From: Astrocystis sublimbata
Lineage: Eukaryota > Ascomycota > Sordariomycetes > Xylariales > Xylariaceae
Assembly: GCA_022453515.1 (NCBI GenBank)
Contig: JAJNNY010000001.1
Span: 992,001 to 1,056,000, forward strand
Direction: 5' to 3'
DNA length: 64,000 bases
The translations under genes and the position numbers were made by a program. Shown one piece after another: positions 33,623 through 45,015 of this stretch. The notes beneath the pieces were generated by a model. It was not told where the DNA came from, searched no databases, and saw only the letters and a program-made list of their open reading frames with translations. Position 1 is the first letter of the stretch; every line of letters begins with the position of its first letter.

Positions 33623-35959
33623 ATGTTCTCGTCCTCGGGTGGTGGCAAGACCAAGCCACCACCACAACAACAGGTACGCAACCTGATCTCCCATTCTTGG
33701 ATGGTGAACCATGGCGAACCTTGGTCGGCGTGTGGTGTGATGTGTAGTGTGTGATGCACATGCCGAAATAGCCAGAGCGCACGCAATGAACGGTGTACGG
33801 TGAACAGCAACTGACCATGACGTACATGGCCTAGGAGATGGTCCAGGTCGGTAAGTCCAGCAGCTTTAGTATCACCTTTTATATCATCTCTGCCTACCAA
33901 ACACTGGCACCACGATCCTGTTGCTAACTGGCTTTTGTGTTGCTGCCGGTAGACAGGTCCGAGTAAGTCGAAGGCCACCATTCACGCTCTACTCGCACAT
34001 GCCCCAATACCTCCTGAACTGCCATCATTTGGCCTGTGGGTAGCTGGCTCGCTGAACTTCTCGTTGTTCTACAGGTCCTCTTCTCCCTTCTGGCGCGCCT
34101 CCCGCGAAGCTACGCCAAAGCGGGCCGGGCGAGATCCGAACCTCGTCGTGGGTGCAGCATACTCCCACGCCGACATGCTGAAGTTCGATAACTTGTACGT
34201 TTTGCTGCCTCTGCCCGTCGCCCCAACCCGCTCCTTGATCGCTCGTCTCTCACACCTGCGTCCAGAAACGTGTCTGGCTCATCGCGACCGAAAACACCCC
34301 CTTCTTCCTCCTCCACCCAGCGAGCTAGGACGAGCGACGTCGGCTCCACGTCGCGCAAGTCTAACTCCTCACTCGCCTCCCCGCCCTTGAAGTCGTATTT
34401 CAACTTCTTGAACACTACGAACTCGGACTGGAACGTGGACGACCCCGAAGGCGATGATGAGTATGGCTATGAGGACGATGATGGCGATGACTTTGGACTG
34501 CCTAGCATATCAAACATGACACGGCGGTCTCGGCGCAAAGCAGCCGCTACCCAGCGCAGTGGCCTCGCCTCCCAGAGCCAACCCAATTTGGATACCTCAC
34601 TCGGCCTTTCACGACGGTACTCGGACAGTGCCGACATTGCAATTGAAAGGCCTGCCCTAGGATATCCAATGCCGAAAAAGACGGAAGGCAAGATACTGAG
34701 ACCGCAATATAAAGATATACTCAAAGGTCTGCTGCCTCTGCTGTGTGGGAGACTACGCTAGTTGCTGATCCTGCTGTTTTTGTAGATCCTGCCAACGCTT
34801 TGCATCTCATAGACCACCCTTCCACCCCAGCTAACGCCACTCCCAAAGAGATTGACGCCATCAATTCTCGCGTCACGAAAATCAACAAGTTCAAAAAGGT
34901 TCTCCAAGCAACAACTATCCCTCTACCGGATCTGAGGGCACTGGCTTGGAGTGGAGTACCCGAGGAAGTGCGTGCCATGACATGGCAACTGTTGCTGAGC
35001 TATCTACCGACGAGTAGCGAGAGGCGTGTTGCAATTTTGGAACGGAAGCGCAAAGAATACCTGGACGGAGTTCGCCAAGCGTTTGAACGCGGGGGCGCCA
35101 GCCAAAATTCGGCCGCCCGCCCGAGGGGCCTGGATGAAGCGGTGTGGCATCAGATCAGCATCGACGTGCCCAGGACGAACCCACATATTGAACTATACAG
35201 CTACGAAGCCACACAGCGATCACTAGAGCGGATACTATACTTATGGGCCATTAGGCATCCCGCAAGTGGTTATGTCCAGGGTATCAATGATCTGGTCACG
35301 CCCTTTTGGCAGGTCTTCTTGGGGAGTTACATAACCGACAACAACATTGAGAGTGGAATGGACCCTGGCCAGTTACCGAAGGCCGTGCTGGACGCGGTGG
35401 AGGCGGATTCTTACTGGTGCTTGACCAAATTGCTGGACGGGATCCAGGACCATTATATCGTCGCGCAGCCGGGAATACAGAGACAGGTCACCGCGCTTCG
35501 CGATCTTACCGCTCGAATTGACGAAGGACTTTCGAAACATCTCGAGAGAGAGAATGTCGAGTTTATCCAGTTCAGTTTCCGGTGGATGAACTGCCTCCTT
35601 ATGAGGGAGATTAGTGTCCGCAACACAATTCGAATGTGGGATACGTATCTGGTAAGCATCGAATCGGCATCCCCTTTCTAGCTGCTTCTGACTAGCAATA
35701 GGCCGAAGAGCAAGGCTTCTCGGAGTTTCACCTCTATGTTTGTGCCGCTTTTCTAGTCAAGTGGTCTTCCAAACTGGTGAAGATGGACTTTCAAGAAATC
35801 ATGATGTTTCTGCAAGCGTTGCCGACAAGAGATTGGACAGAGAAAGATATAGAGCTTCTGCTGAGCGAGGCTTTCATTTGGCAGAGTTTGTTCAAAAACT
35901 CAGCCGCACATCTACGGAGCGGGTCGAGCCGGGCTCCTGCGACTAATATGCAGCTATGA
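33623..35959 (+). CDS. Gyp1-like TBC-domain Rab GTPase-activating protein
   Basis: Predicted GAP for Ypt1/Rab1-type GTPases at the Golgi. Secure exons: 33623-33673, 34075-34194, 34266-34726, 34786-35651 and 35702-35959. Between the first two, a 16-nt exon (33835-33850) plus either a 10-nt exon (33953-33962) or an extended exon (33957-34194) keeps phase, giving 593 or 629 residues. An N-terminal Ser-rich part with SSSPFWRAS and TPKRAGRDPNLVVG precedes an acidic stretch (EYGYEDDDGDD) and then the TBC domain. The TBC domain begins at RALAWSGVPEEVRAMTWQLL. Both catalytic fingers are present: IDVPRTNP (Arg) and SGYVQGINDL (Gln). FRWMNCLLMRE and IRMWDTYLAEEQG are typical of Gyp1. Identity is clear; the small N-terminal exons are uncertain. 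Confidence 0.9.
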
Positions 35960-36821
35960 GCCCAGAGTAGGCCCTTAGACTACCGATTCCCTTAACGGGT
36001 CGAATGATATGGAGATAGAGGAGATGGCTCGTGAGAATCTTCTTGCAAAGTTGAAATGCTTACCCCAAGGTTAGATAGGCACTATAGGGATGACACCCGC
36101 TACCCTACGCCACTATCACAGTGCCTTCTACGTACTTTGGTTTTCTGCTCTCGCTATAATGTATTATTGGCAGAGTCGAACCATGCCTACCTACATCATA
36201 TATGCATACTTGAAGAGGAATGTGGGCCCTACATATTCCAAACCCTTTTTGGTCAAATCCAGATGACAGATACGAAAACACTAGCATTTGCCATCCGCCT
36301 CCCTACTTATTCGCCCACCGAAGTACGGAACAATGGATTATAAACACTTTACTTGGCCCTTCACCTACCTACATTCTTGGCTAGATACCCCACGATGAGA
36401 GAGTGCAGCAGTCCATGAGGACATTATTTTATAGCATAGTATGCGCCTCATATGATAAATGAAATTCAACCTTGTACTAATGCTACTACTGCTTTTACGG
36501 CACCTGCTTCTTAGTTTGACACTGTTACCAGTAAACGCTCATGTGATCTAAGTGCTTTCTATATTTACACTCATCATGTTTTGCGTACATGAATATGTAG
36601 CCATCTCGTACTGGAAAAGACCTCGCATTTAGAAAAGGAGCCAAAGTCGGGTGAAGAGGAATGCAGCTAGATGCTCTTCCATGTGACGAGTCGTTGTTTA
36701 CAAGCACATTGGTGGTGAAGAGAATTGGTACTTCAAGTACAATTCTTTTTTCGTATAGTCCAATTATATCACTGGTACATTATTCTCTTATATATACACA
36801 TCATGCCTGATTATTCCAGCA
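35960..36821. other. Convergent intergenic region
   Basis: About 860 bp with the 3' UTRs of the Gyp1-like and GH31 genes, AT-rich toward 36.5-36.8 kb. No gene is seen. Confidence 0.55.
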
Positions 36822-39800
36822 TCAATCAACCCTAATGGTGAACTCGCTCGTCAAGTCCCGGTCAACATCCACTGTGACTGTATCCTTTTCAGCATCGACG
36901 TCTCCTTCCACAGTCTTGCCAGCGACCTCCACGGCGCACTTGCCATGTTCCTTCTTCCCCAGGCCGAGGAATGTAACCTTGGACAAGCGGATCGTCTCAC
37001 CCGTGTAACCAAAGGACCCAGAGACGCGGAGCACGCCCTTGGTGTACGAGAACCGAATCTCCGTCGTCCCCTTCTGCTGAACGCTGATGCCGTCGTCGTG
37101 GTACAATTCACCAGCGGCCTTGCCGTCCTTGCCGATGGCCACGATGAGCTCGAAAGGTTTGGTGCGTAGCTCCTTGGTGGTCATGGCGCCCTCGGTCCGC
37201 ACGGGGAACACGACGCCGCCGCGCAGGAACAGCGGGATGTCCGTCCAGCCCTGGTCCTTGACGGTGATGCTCTTGCCGGCGCCCTCGATGCGTTTGTGTG
37301 TGTACCAGTCGTAGAAGACGTCGTCGGGGAGGTACACGTCGACGCTTGTCGCGTCTTCTTCCGTCACGGGGGCCACGAGCAGGCCCGGGCCGAAGAAATA
37401 CTGCAGCTCCAGACCGGCCGTGTTCGGATCGCTCGGGTATAGGAACATCATGGGGTTCATGACGGGCGTGCCGTCGACGCTCTGCTTGTGCATGGCCGTG
37501 TACAGGTAATCCAGCAGCCTGTAGCGCGTGGCGATGTTCTTCTTCGCGGACGCCGTCGTCGCCGGCCACCGGTACAGCTCCTGAGGTATGAAGTCGAAGT
37601 CGTTGTGCACGCGGTAGAAACTCGCGAAGGCGCCCAGAGCGGTCCACCGCGCGCACAGTTGCTCCGTTGTATTATTCACGAACCCGCATACGTCGGCCCC
37701 GACCATCGGGACCTGGTACATGGAAGCGAACGTCATCATACTACGCATCGCCAGCCGGTACTGCTCCCATGTGGCCACGTTGTCGCCGAGCCAGTGCCCG
37801 ACCTTGCGCCCAGCTCCACTGAAGGTCGAGCGGGTGATGATCAGCGGACGGTCCGTAGGCCGCCGCGCGAGCATCGCGTCGTACGAAGTGTCGGACATCA
37901 TGCTACCGTAGAGGTTGTGGACGTCGTACTCGGCCAAGCCGTTCTGATGCAGCACATCGGTGTTGACGGTCCTGTTGGAAAGACCACCCTTGTCCGAGTT
38001 CCAGTCGTCTTGGTTCGCCGCCTTGTTGTGGATGGCGTACTTGGGATATAAGAGATCACGGCCTGGTAGACCAAGTCGTTGGCCTTTGGCCGGCGCATCT
38101 GCGCGGGTCAGGTGTGGGAAGAAGGCCGGCGGTTTGCTGTCACGGATGACTTCCAACGATCTCGTTTCTGCGCCATCGCATCCCTCGGGTTGGAATTCGC
38201 AGGGGAAACCCGGAAGAGGTCTTGGGGGTGACCGGACTGGCGGAGGTTCTGGCGTGAATCCGATCGCTGATTCGTCTGGATTATCACAGGGGAAGTTGCA
38301 GTTCAGGTTAGCGGGCTCATTGATGTCGATCCAGAGAGCGTCAATGTCGACACCCGTGTCTTTGTCGAAGAAGATGGAGAACTCGTTGACCTGAGATCTT
38401 GCGTCAGTATTACATGATCACGGGCAGATATTTCTCTACTTACCCAGAACTTTGTCGTGTTCTCAGCAAACCAATCGGGGAAAGCAGCGACACCAGGCCA
38501 GACAACACCCTTGTATACGGAGCCGTTGTCCCGGAGCAAGAAGACATTTTCTTCTAAGCCGCGGTGAAGACTACCGGGGAAGTCTTGGTATGCGATGTTT
38601 GGGTCGACCATCATTATATAATGTTGATCATGGTCATGAAGGTACTACGGTTCCAGGGGTTAGCACATATTCGTTCACAGTGCATGCCATTGAGCCAGAT
38701 CTTGTGACAAGTCTAACAAGTAGAATGAAGATGTCGTGAAACATGACTTACATCAACCAAGCCGCGCATACTAGCAAGAGAGTATCTCTCGGGGTCCAAG
38801 CTGAATGTCTGTAGGGCATGTTAGTGTTACGGAACATTTACAGGCAGCGCAATCGTATAGGCGGCACTCACTCTTCGTAGATACATATAATCAATATCGG
38901 TCCACATAGTCTCGAGAGGAATAGCAGCCTGGCTGTAGTTGTATACGACCTCGGCGACTTCAAAGGCATCTCTGTAACCATATCGGCAATTGTGGAAGCC
39001 CAGACCCCAATAAGGCATTTCCGTTGGGAGGCCCACGACTTCAGCGTACTGCTGTGAGGCTTTGATCATACTCGGGCCGGCGAGGAAGTAGAAGTCCAAG
39101 ACGCCACCGAGGGTGTTGTATTCAAGGTACTGGCCGCTTTCGGGTGTGTTGTTGATCTTGATATCCATGCCGTTCGAATTCAAGAAGAAGACGCCGTGGG
39201 CCTTCGAGTCTCGCAACTCGTAATACACAGGATGGCTGCCGTACAAGTTGGCGCCTTCAGGTACACCATAGGCGTCCTGGGCCCAGATTGTGCGGATGTA
39301 GTCAGTCGTGTTCAATCTGAAAGAGTCCGAGTGTTCCCCGAGACCGTAAAGGTTGGGGCTCTCGGGCAGCTTAGTTCGCAAGCGCAAGTACTGCGACTCG
39401 AAAATTAGGCTGGCAGCCGACGTGTCAAAGATGACTTCCTTCGAATCCGAGCGAGACACAGAGAAACTGAAAGGCTTCTTGACGTAGTCGAACTTGAAGG
39501 CAGATTTGTGCTTGTTGCTACCGCCACTCTTCGGACGAGGCAGGTAGACTTCGGGAACTTGATATACATCGTTCGCGGCATCCTGAATTTTGACATGAAG
39601 CCTCGAGTCTAATACCGAATGTGAGTTCGCATTATGTGGGTTTTGAATCGTTGACAGAAAGACTTACCGGTGTCATAAGAGACCTCTAAAATCAGATCTT
39701 TTAGATCTGTGCCATAGACGTTGCAGCCTTCGCCAGCAAGAGTCAAGGCTGCGGTAAGGCCCGAAGAAGTGGTCTTGACGTGAGATGCAGAATAGCCGGG

Positions 39801-39890
39801 ACAAGCCGATAGAGGGTCACTGGTGGGATAGTCTCGTCCGGCGAGGGCGGCGGCCGAAGCCGCAGCAGCCATGAACAAGAGACTCGCCAT
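36822..39890 (-). CDS. Secreted GH31 alpha-glucosidase
   Basis: Glycoside hydrolase family 31, probably an extracellular alpha-glucosidase releasing glucose from maltose or starch fragments. Exons (minus order): 39668-39890, 38872-39608, 38752-38808, 38444-38644 and 36822-38390; introns of 59, 63, 107 and 53 bp; 928 residues. A signal peptide ([18 protein letters not shown]) leads to the mature N terminus. [12 protein letters not shown] and the [14 protein letters not shown] region mark the GH31 N-terminal and barrel parts. The nucleophile is the Asp in [10 protein letters not shown] (about 428); the acid/base is the Asp in VGHWLGDN (about 609). [12 protein letters not shown] and the C-terminal beta domain complete it. 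The Pro-rich insert near 455-480 is usual in fungal members. It lies in the same orientation as the GH43 gene. Confidence 0.94.
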
Positions 39891-41866
39891 TGTGCAATAA
39901 CACATACACTGTCTCGGCAGCTGGACAGCGTATGGTGTCCTATGGGTGCCACATGAAAGTGTAGAAAGACGAGGGCTCGATCGTGGGATGGGTCAAAAGG
40001 TCTTATATAAGAAAAAGAAATCAAATCACTTGAATCCTTCAGGCGCCCGCTGGCACATTGTCATTGTCACATTGTCACGATGCCACGATTGTTGGACCTC
40101 TGATCGGCCATGGCTTGCCTGCAGTAGCCTAGCTCATGCTGTGCGCCTGTCGAACCCCGCATAAGGCTTGGGAGAGTGATCGGTCGCCTTCTTTGTTTCC
40201 GCAGTCATGATGTAAGTACGTAAGTAAACAGCATCCACCTCGGCCTCCGGCTCCAAGGTCAGCTCACCCCAACAGGCCGAAAGTCCGCTTATTTCCAAAA
40301 GTCGTGAAAACTTGCGAGGTTGCAATGGCGCCGCCGTTGTACTCGATAGTATTGTCTTATTCGGCGCTTCTCGTGCAGAGAGGCATTGGCGCTCGAGTAA
40401 ATAATGAGCTATGCCATCTTGGCAGAGGCAACGGTTGCGAGGGAATTGCTGGGCATCCAGAGATTGACCGCTTGTTGTCATGGAGAGACAGCTGCATCAG
40501 CGAAGCAACTGGTCGGCTACCTTAGGTATGATCCGAGGCCCCAGCCACCAGCCCATTCTGGCGGCTCCGACCACATCCAACATACGAGAGCCCACGGAAC
40601 CGGTGAGGCTCCCGCGCATGCAGAGAGGTGCGCTCGTCAAGTGCGGGTTATACAAATACGGCGTAAGCGGGGCCATGTACCGGCACTATCGCGGTGCTAT
40701 GGCGGAGCTTTTCCTTCTCCTTGTTAGTTGGAGGTTGGCGAGCCGGTTCGGGTGGTTGCGAAGGCGTGAGCCTCGTGCCTACGAACTCGCTAACCGACAA
40801 CAACCTTGCCAACAACTACCTACATAGGTACATGTACATAGGAAACCGTGGCCTACCGCGATCTAGCGCAAGAATGAGGGGAACTCCGGGGTTGAGATGC
40901 GCCTTGCCCGATCCCGTATGGTTCCGGGCTGCGGAGAAGCTTGGCGTAGTCTATGATTGGCTCAATCAAATTACAATTGAGTAAATGAACAGGGGTCGAA
41001 GATGAGTTGAACATGGGGTAGCTAGGCACGGGCCAGCTGTGTGAGGGGATCGAGGAATGGGACTGAGGAGAAGCTCGAAGAGCTCTCTTATCCCCGCATG
41101 TGCATGCCCCTGGCCCTCAATATTCTTGGCCCGCTTTCTGGTCGTCTCTTCGCGGAACCAGATCAATTTCTGATGTCATCTCTTGATCCGCCCGGCCTCC
41201 TATTCAATATTGCGCACTCACATAGGTATTAAGGGCCTGCTCGCAGATGCACCATCGCCCGTAAAACCTGTTGCCGGTAATTGTCGATCAGTAATATCTA
41301 GGCTGCAACCCCGAACGAACAGCTGCATGTAAACCATTGGATCGGCTCGGATCGGCAAGCGATGGGGTCTATCGCGTGAACTACAGACTCTCACAGACCT
41401 GCGCGGACCTGCCTACCGAATCGACCCTATTCGCCTATCCGCTAAAAGGGCTGAGCAAAGGACAAAGGCAGACGAGAATTCGGCCTTCACCCGGATGTTG
41501 TTGTCTGATCAATCGGTCCTGATAAGTCCGTAACTCAGGCTTGGCAATATTCATATACCAATCCCGGTCTTATACCAAGTGCAACTCGGACGTGGCGGAA
41601 AGGCGACGAACAATCTTTTTGGGCAGGGTACAAGCTGGCAAGCCCTTAATTCGGGTCACTTTGCTATATTGCTTCATGGACTGCGTCTTGTCCTGTCGAG
41701 ATGATTCACAAACCATCGTGCCACGGCTTCGCATATAGCTCTGCTTCATCTCATGCAAGACGTCAGAAAATCGAGGCCTTGGAACTTTCTGATTCAAAAT
41801 ACGGCTCAATTCTACACACATGAGCCCAAGGGCGTCTATGACCCTATCCTACTTGCTCCTCTCCCT
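39891..41866. other. Intergenic region between GH31 and GH43 genes
   Basis: About 2 kb with the GH31 promoter on the left and the GH43 3' UTR on the right. Short overlapping frames only; a CCTACATAGGTA word occurs near 40816. No gene is supported. Confidence 0.55.
40003..40010 (-). promoter_or_regulatory. TATA box candidate for the GH31 gene
   Basis: TTATATAA lies about 115 bp upstream of the minus-strand start codon at 39890, a normal place for a fungal TATA element. Transcription start is not proven. Confidence 0.45.
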
Positions 41867-43436
41867 TCAGTTTTTCGGCACCATAATACGGTCGACATCT
41901 GGCCCCCAGCTTCCATCCGTCGTGGTGATGACGATGGTGTTCTCAGCTCCACTTTTCAGATCCACGTTCAGTATGCTGCTCCCAGGCGTGCCTCCCGATG
42001 TCGGCAGAAACGCAAGCTTATGGCTTGCGCCGTTGACAGTGACGTTAGCAAAGCGCTGGCTGCTGTCTCCGTTGATATACTTTATGCGGATGGAACTCTT
42101 CGTCGCCGCATCGCTGCTGACGCCGCTGAACGTGACCGAGCCGCCCTCGCTGCCGCCAATATAACCAACACTCGTGCCGCCGCTGCATCCAGAGCACGAC
42201 AGTGTCCGAGCGCCGTTCGCGAGCGCCGCCGCCTCGGCTTCGGGTGTCGTCTCGTCTGTGCCCGTGGCCCAGGTACCAGCGCTCACGTCGGGCGTCCAAT
42301 TGACCTGATTCTTCATCGAGACAGCGGTGCCCGAGAATGTCAGAGGCAGCCAAACATAGGTGCTGCGCATCAAGTTACTCGAGACCCAGCGATCACCCAT
42401 GTAGATGGCGCCCTCGCCAAAGGGCAGCACGTAGTTCGTCTGGGAGGAATACGTGTTGGAGCCCGAGTCGGCAAAGGTCATCCAGGACGACCACGGCCCC
42501 GATAGGGATGTCGCTGTGCTGTAGACGTTGTCGTTGGGATCCCATCCTGTTAGTTTGGACCCGAACATGTAGTACGTTCCCTGTCGCTTGACGACAGCTG
42601 GCGCCTCAATCGAGTCTCTCCACAGATATGTCGACTTGGACACGGAGAGGTAGTCGGCGCTTAGCTGTTCGATACGAAGACCATTGCCACGCTGTGTAAA
42701 ACTTCGTCAGCTCAACCATTGCTTGAGAAGCTGCCAAAAGCGACATGACTTTTGGGATCTTTGCGCGGCAATCAGAGCTACTCACATCCTCCGTTAGCAA
42801 GTATGCGGTTCCGTCATCGTCTTTAAAGAGTCCCAGATCTCTGCTTTCGAACCCAAGGGGTCGGAAGCTACCCTGGTACGTGTACTTCCCACAAACAGAA
42901 TCACCCGTCGCCACACCGACCTTGGCCTCACCATAGTTGCTGCTGTCTATGTGCATGTACAAGACATATTTCTTGGTCGAGTCGTTGTAGATCACTTTGG
43001 GTCTCTCGACAACGCGGTTTGGACCCAGGTCGCCCGAGTTTGTCCGCGAGAGCAGCGCCCCTTCATACGCCCACTCGACCAGGTTCGCCGACGAGTAACA
43101 GTTGATGTTCTGAAAGTTTGACCCCTGGGTCTTGTCCTCGCCTACTATGTAATACGTCGAGCCGACCTTAATAGCGCCAGCTCCGTGTGCCTGAACATGT
43201 GCGCCTGTGTTCGTCTGCTCATGCGCATGTTGTCAGTTATTCTGTGCAGTGACAATTGCAGGCTGCGAGATGAAAATCACGAGCCAATTGGTTCACTCCA
43301 TTGCCAGGAGTAAGTAAACACGAATGAGACGGGAGGGGGAACTGACCGCCGTCAACGTCGCGCCCGGAACGATCTGTAACGAGGCGCTCGCCGTCGTCGC
43401 TGCCAGCAAAAGGAGGTTTGACCTCATGACCTTCAT
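41867..43436 (-). CDS. GH43 exo-beta-1,3-galactanase with CBM35
   Basis: Predicted secreted enzyme removing galactose from the beta-1,3-galactan backbone of plant arabinogalactan proteins. Exons (minus order): 43347-43436, 42786-43214 and 41867-42691; introns of 132 and 94 bp; 447 residues. The first donor is GTCAGT rather than GTAAGT. A signal peptide (MKVMRSNLLLLAATTASASL) precedes TNTGAHVQAHGAG. VGEDKTQGSNFQ, SGDLGPNRVVERPKVIYN, ESRDLGLFKDDDG and DSIEAPAVVK (Glu about 202, likely general acid) closely follow the GH43 galactanase subfamily. SGSNTYSSQTNYVLP contains the Gln that replaces the usual base in the Phanerochaete enzyme. A CBM35-like module (about 325-447) with Gly-rich loops follows and ends WGPDVDRIMVP. 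Substrate assignment is from family knowledge. Confidence 0.9.
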
Positions 43437-45015
43437 TTTGAGAAGCATCGTGAGGTTTTTTTCCTTCTTCTTTTTCTTTGCACGTGTCCAAGCAATAAGC
43501 CTTCGACCGACAGACAGCCAAAAAGTTCTTCAAGAAAGGAATCAAACACAAACTATTAGGAAAGCGCCAGATTCACGACGAAGCTTTGGACACGGGCTTA
43601 TTATGTTCAATTATAGCCCACCTGACAGTAGTCGCGCGTAACATCCACCCAATCGCATGTATTTCCCTGCCAACATTGGTACGTGTGTACTCGATTCACA
43701 TTCATATCAAAAGGTGTTATCAGCTTATATGACGATGAGGTTTCCTGCTAAGTAGCTCGCTAACTCTGTAGCTATGGTTGTACACCTATATTTGTCTGCG
43801 TTATGCCGATGCGCTCCAATAGTTTTCGTTGGCCGTTCCATCCGATTTACCCACCCACCAGCGAAGATCAATTCATCTAGCCTTAGATAGTAGGTACTGT
43901 ATGCTCCGTTTCCTATCTTTCACTCGCAATACGACACTGTTGAGCTCCCCGGGGATTTGTGCAACGCCCATCACTTTCATATACAGTCAAGATAGGCGGT
44001 AGTGCGACAACAGGAGAATTAACATTTATCTCGCAAGAACAGGAATAAAAATAGACCTGAGCTTTAAGTTTTGACTCATACCTATATATAGTAGATATAC
44101 CAAACGATATCTCAATTGAACGTGCGCAATCATCAAAACAAACAATCCGACGCTGTACCGGTCCACAAACAGAACAGCATCCTATCACATCATTACATCC
44201 CGCCCCATTCGTGGAGAAACACAAGCACAAATACAAACATCCCTCAATCTGGGAAAAGATCGGAGCAACAGATCCGATACACGAATACACGACAGACAGT
44301 CTCAGGCAGGCACAAGTCATACAAATACTACCGGCAACGCCCCGAGGTAACCCCCCTCTTGCCTATTTGGTTTGGAGCCGGGGCGATATTTTAGGCATCA
44401 AAAACACCCGATCTTGAAGTTCATCTCACGTATATGCGTACTACTTATGAGTCTTTATTATGGGCGTAATCGTGATAGGCTTGCCAGAGGTACTGGTCCA
44501 TGCAGTCTCTCATGTTGCATTTGATGCCTATTAATTATCCTACCTGCCCTTACATAAGTGTGTCTATGCGTATTACACAATACCTTCATCAACATACACC
44601 TGGCAGAAAGGTTTCTAATCAGGAGCATAGAGAATCCGGTGCATTATAATAGACACTAAAGTCCCATGATATATCTCATTGGCACTACCAAAGGACAAAG
44701 CGTAGCAATGTCGTGAAACCTTGGTTTTTCACATGTTCAATGCAGACGCCTAAATGGGACTTGAATTTGGTGCGCCAGTCGAAAAGTTTGCGCCACCTAT
44801 GCCTCTCTATAGCAGCTAATTTGGATACAGGCCAACAAAAGACGCCTTGCTCTGCACCTTAACTTTTTGGTATCATAAAATGAGGACCTGTAAAAAATGA
44901 TCAATATGCCCGCTGAATCAAAGTCATGTCTCGTTCGTCGTATCTACCATAACCATGCTTATAAGAACAACAACGAGGATGAGAACGCCGTCGTGGCATC
45001 GCCGGATCCATTCAT
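43437..45015. other. Intergenic region
   Basis: About 1.6 kb between the GH43 start and the stop of the caspase-like/zinc-finger gene. AT-rich, with short frames only; some are cysteine-containing by chance but lack conserved spacing. No gene is supported. Confidence 0.55.
43610..43615 (-). promoter_or_regulatory. TATA-like element upstream of the GH43 gene
   Basis: TATAAT on the minus strand about 175 bp before the start codon. Plausible core promoter, weak evidence. Confidence 0.3.

Noticed and set aside
37488..38051. Open + frame of 187 codons within the GH31 gene
   Set aside because: Antisense to the catalytic exon that carries the HWLGDN acid/base motif.
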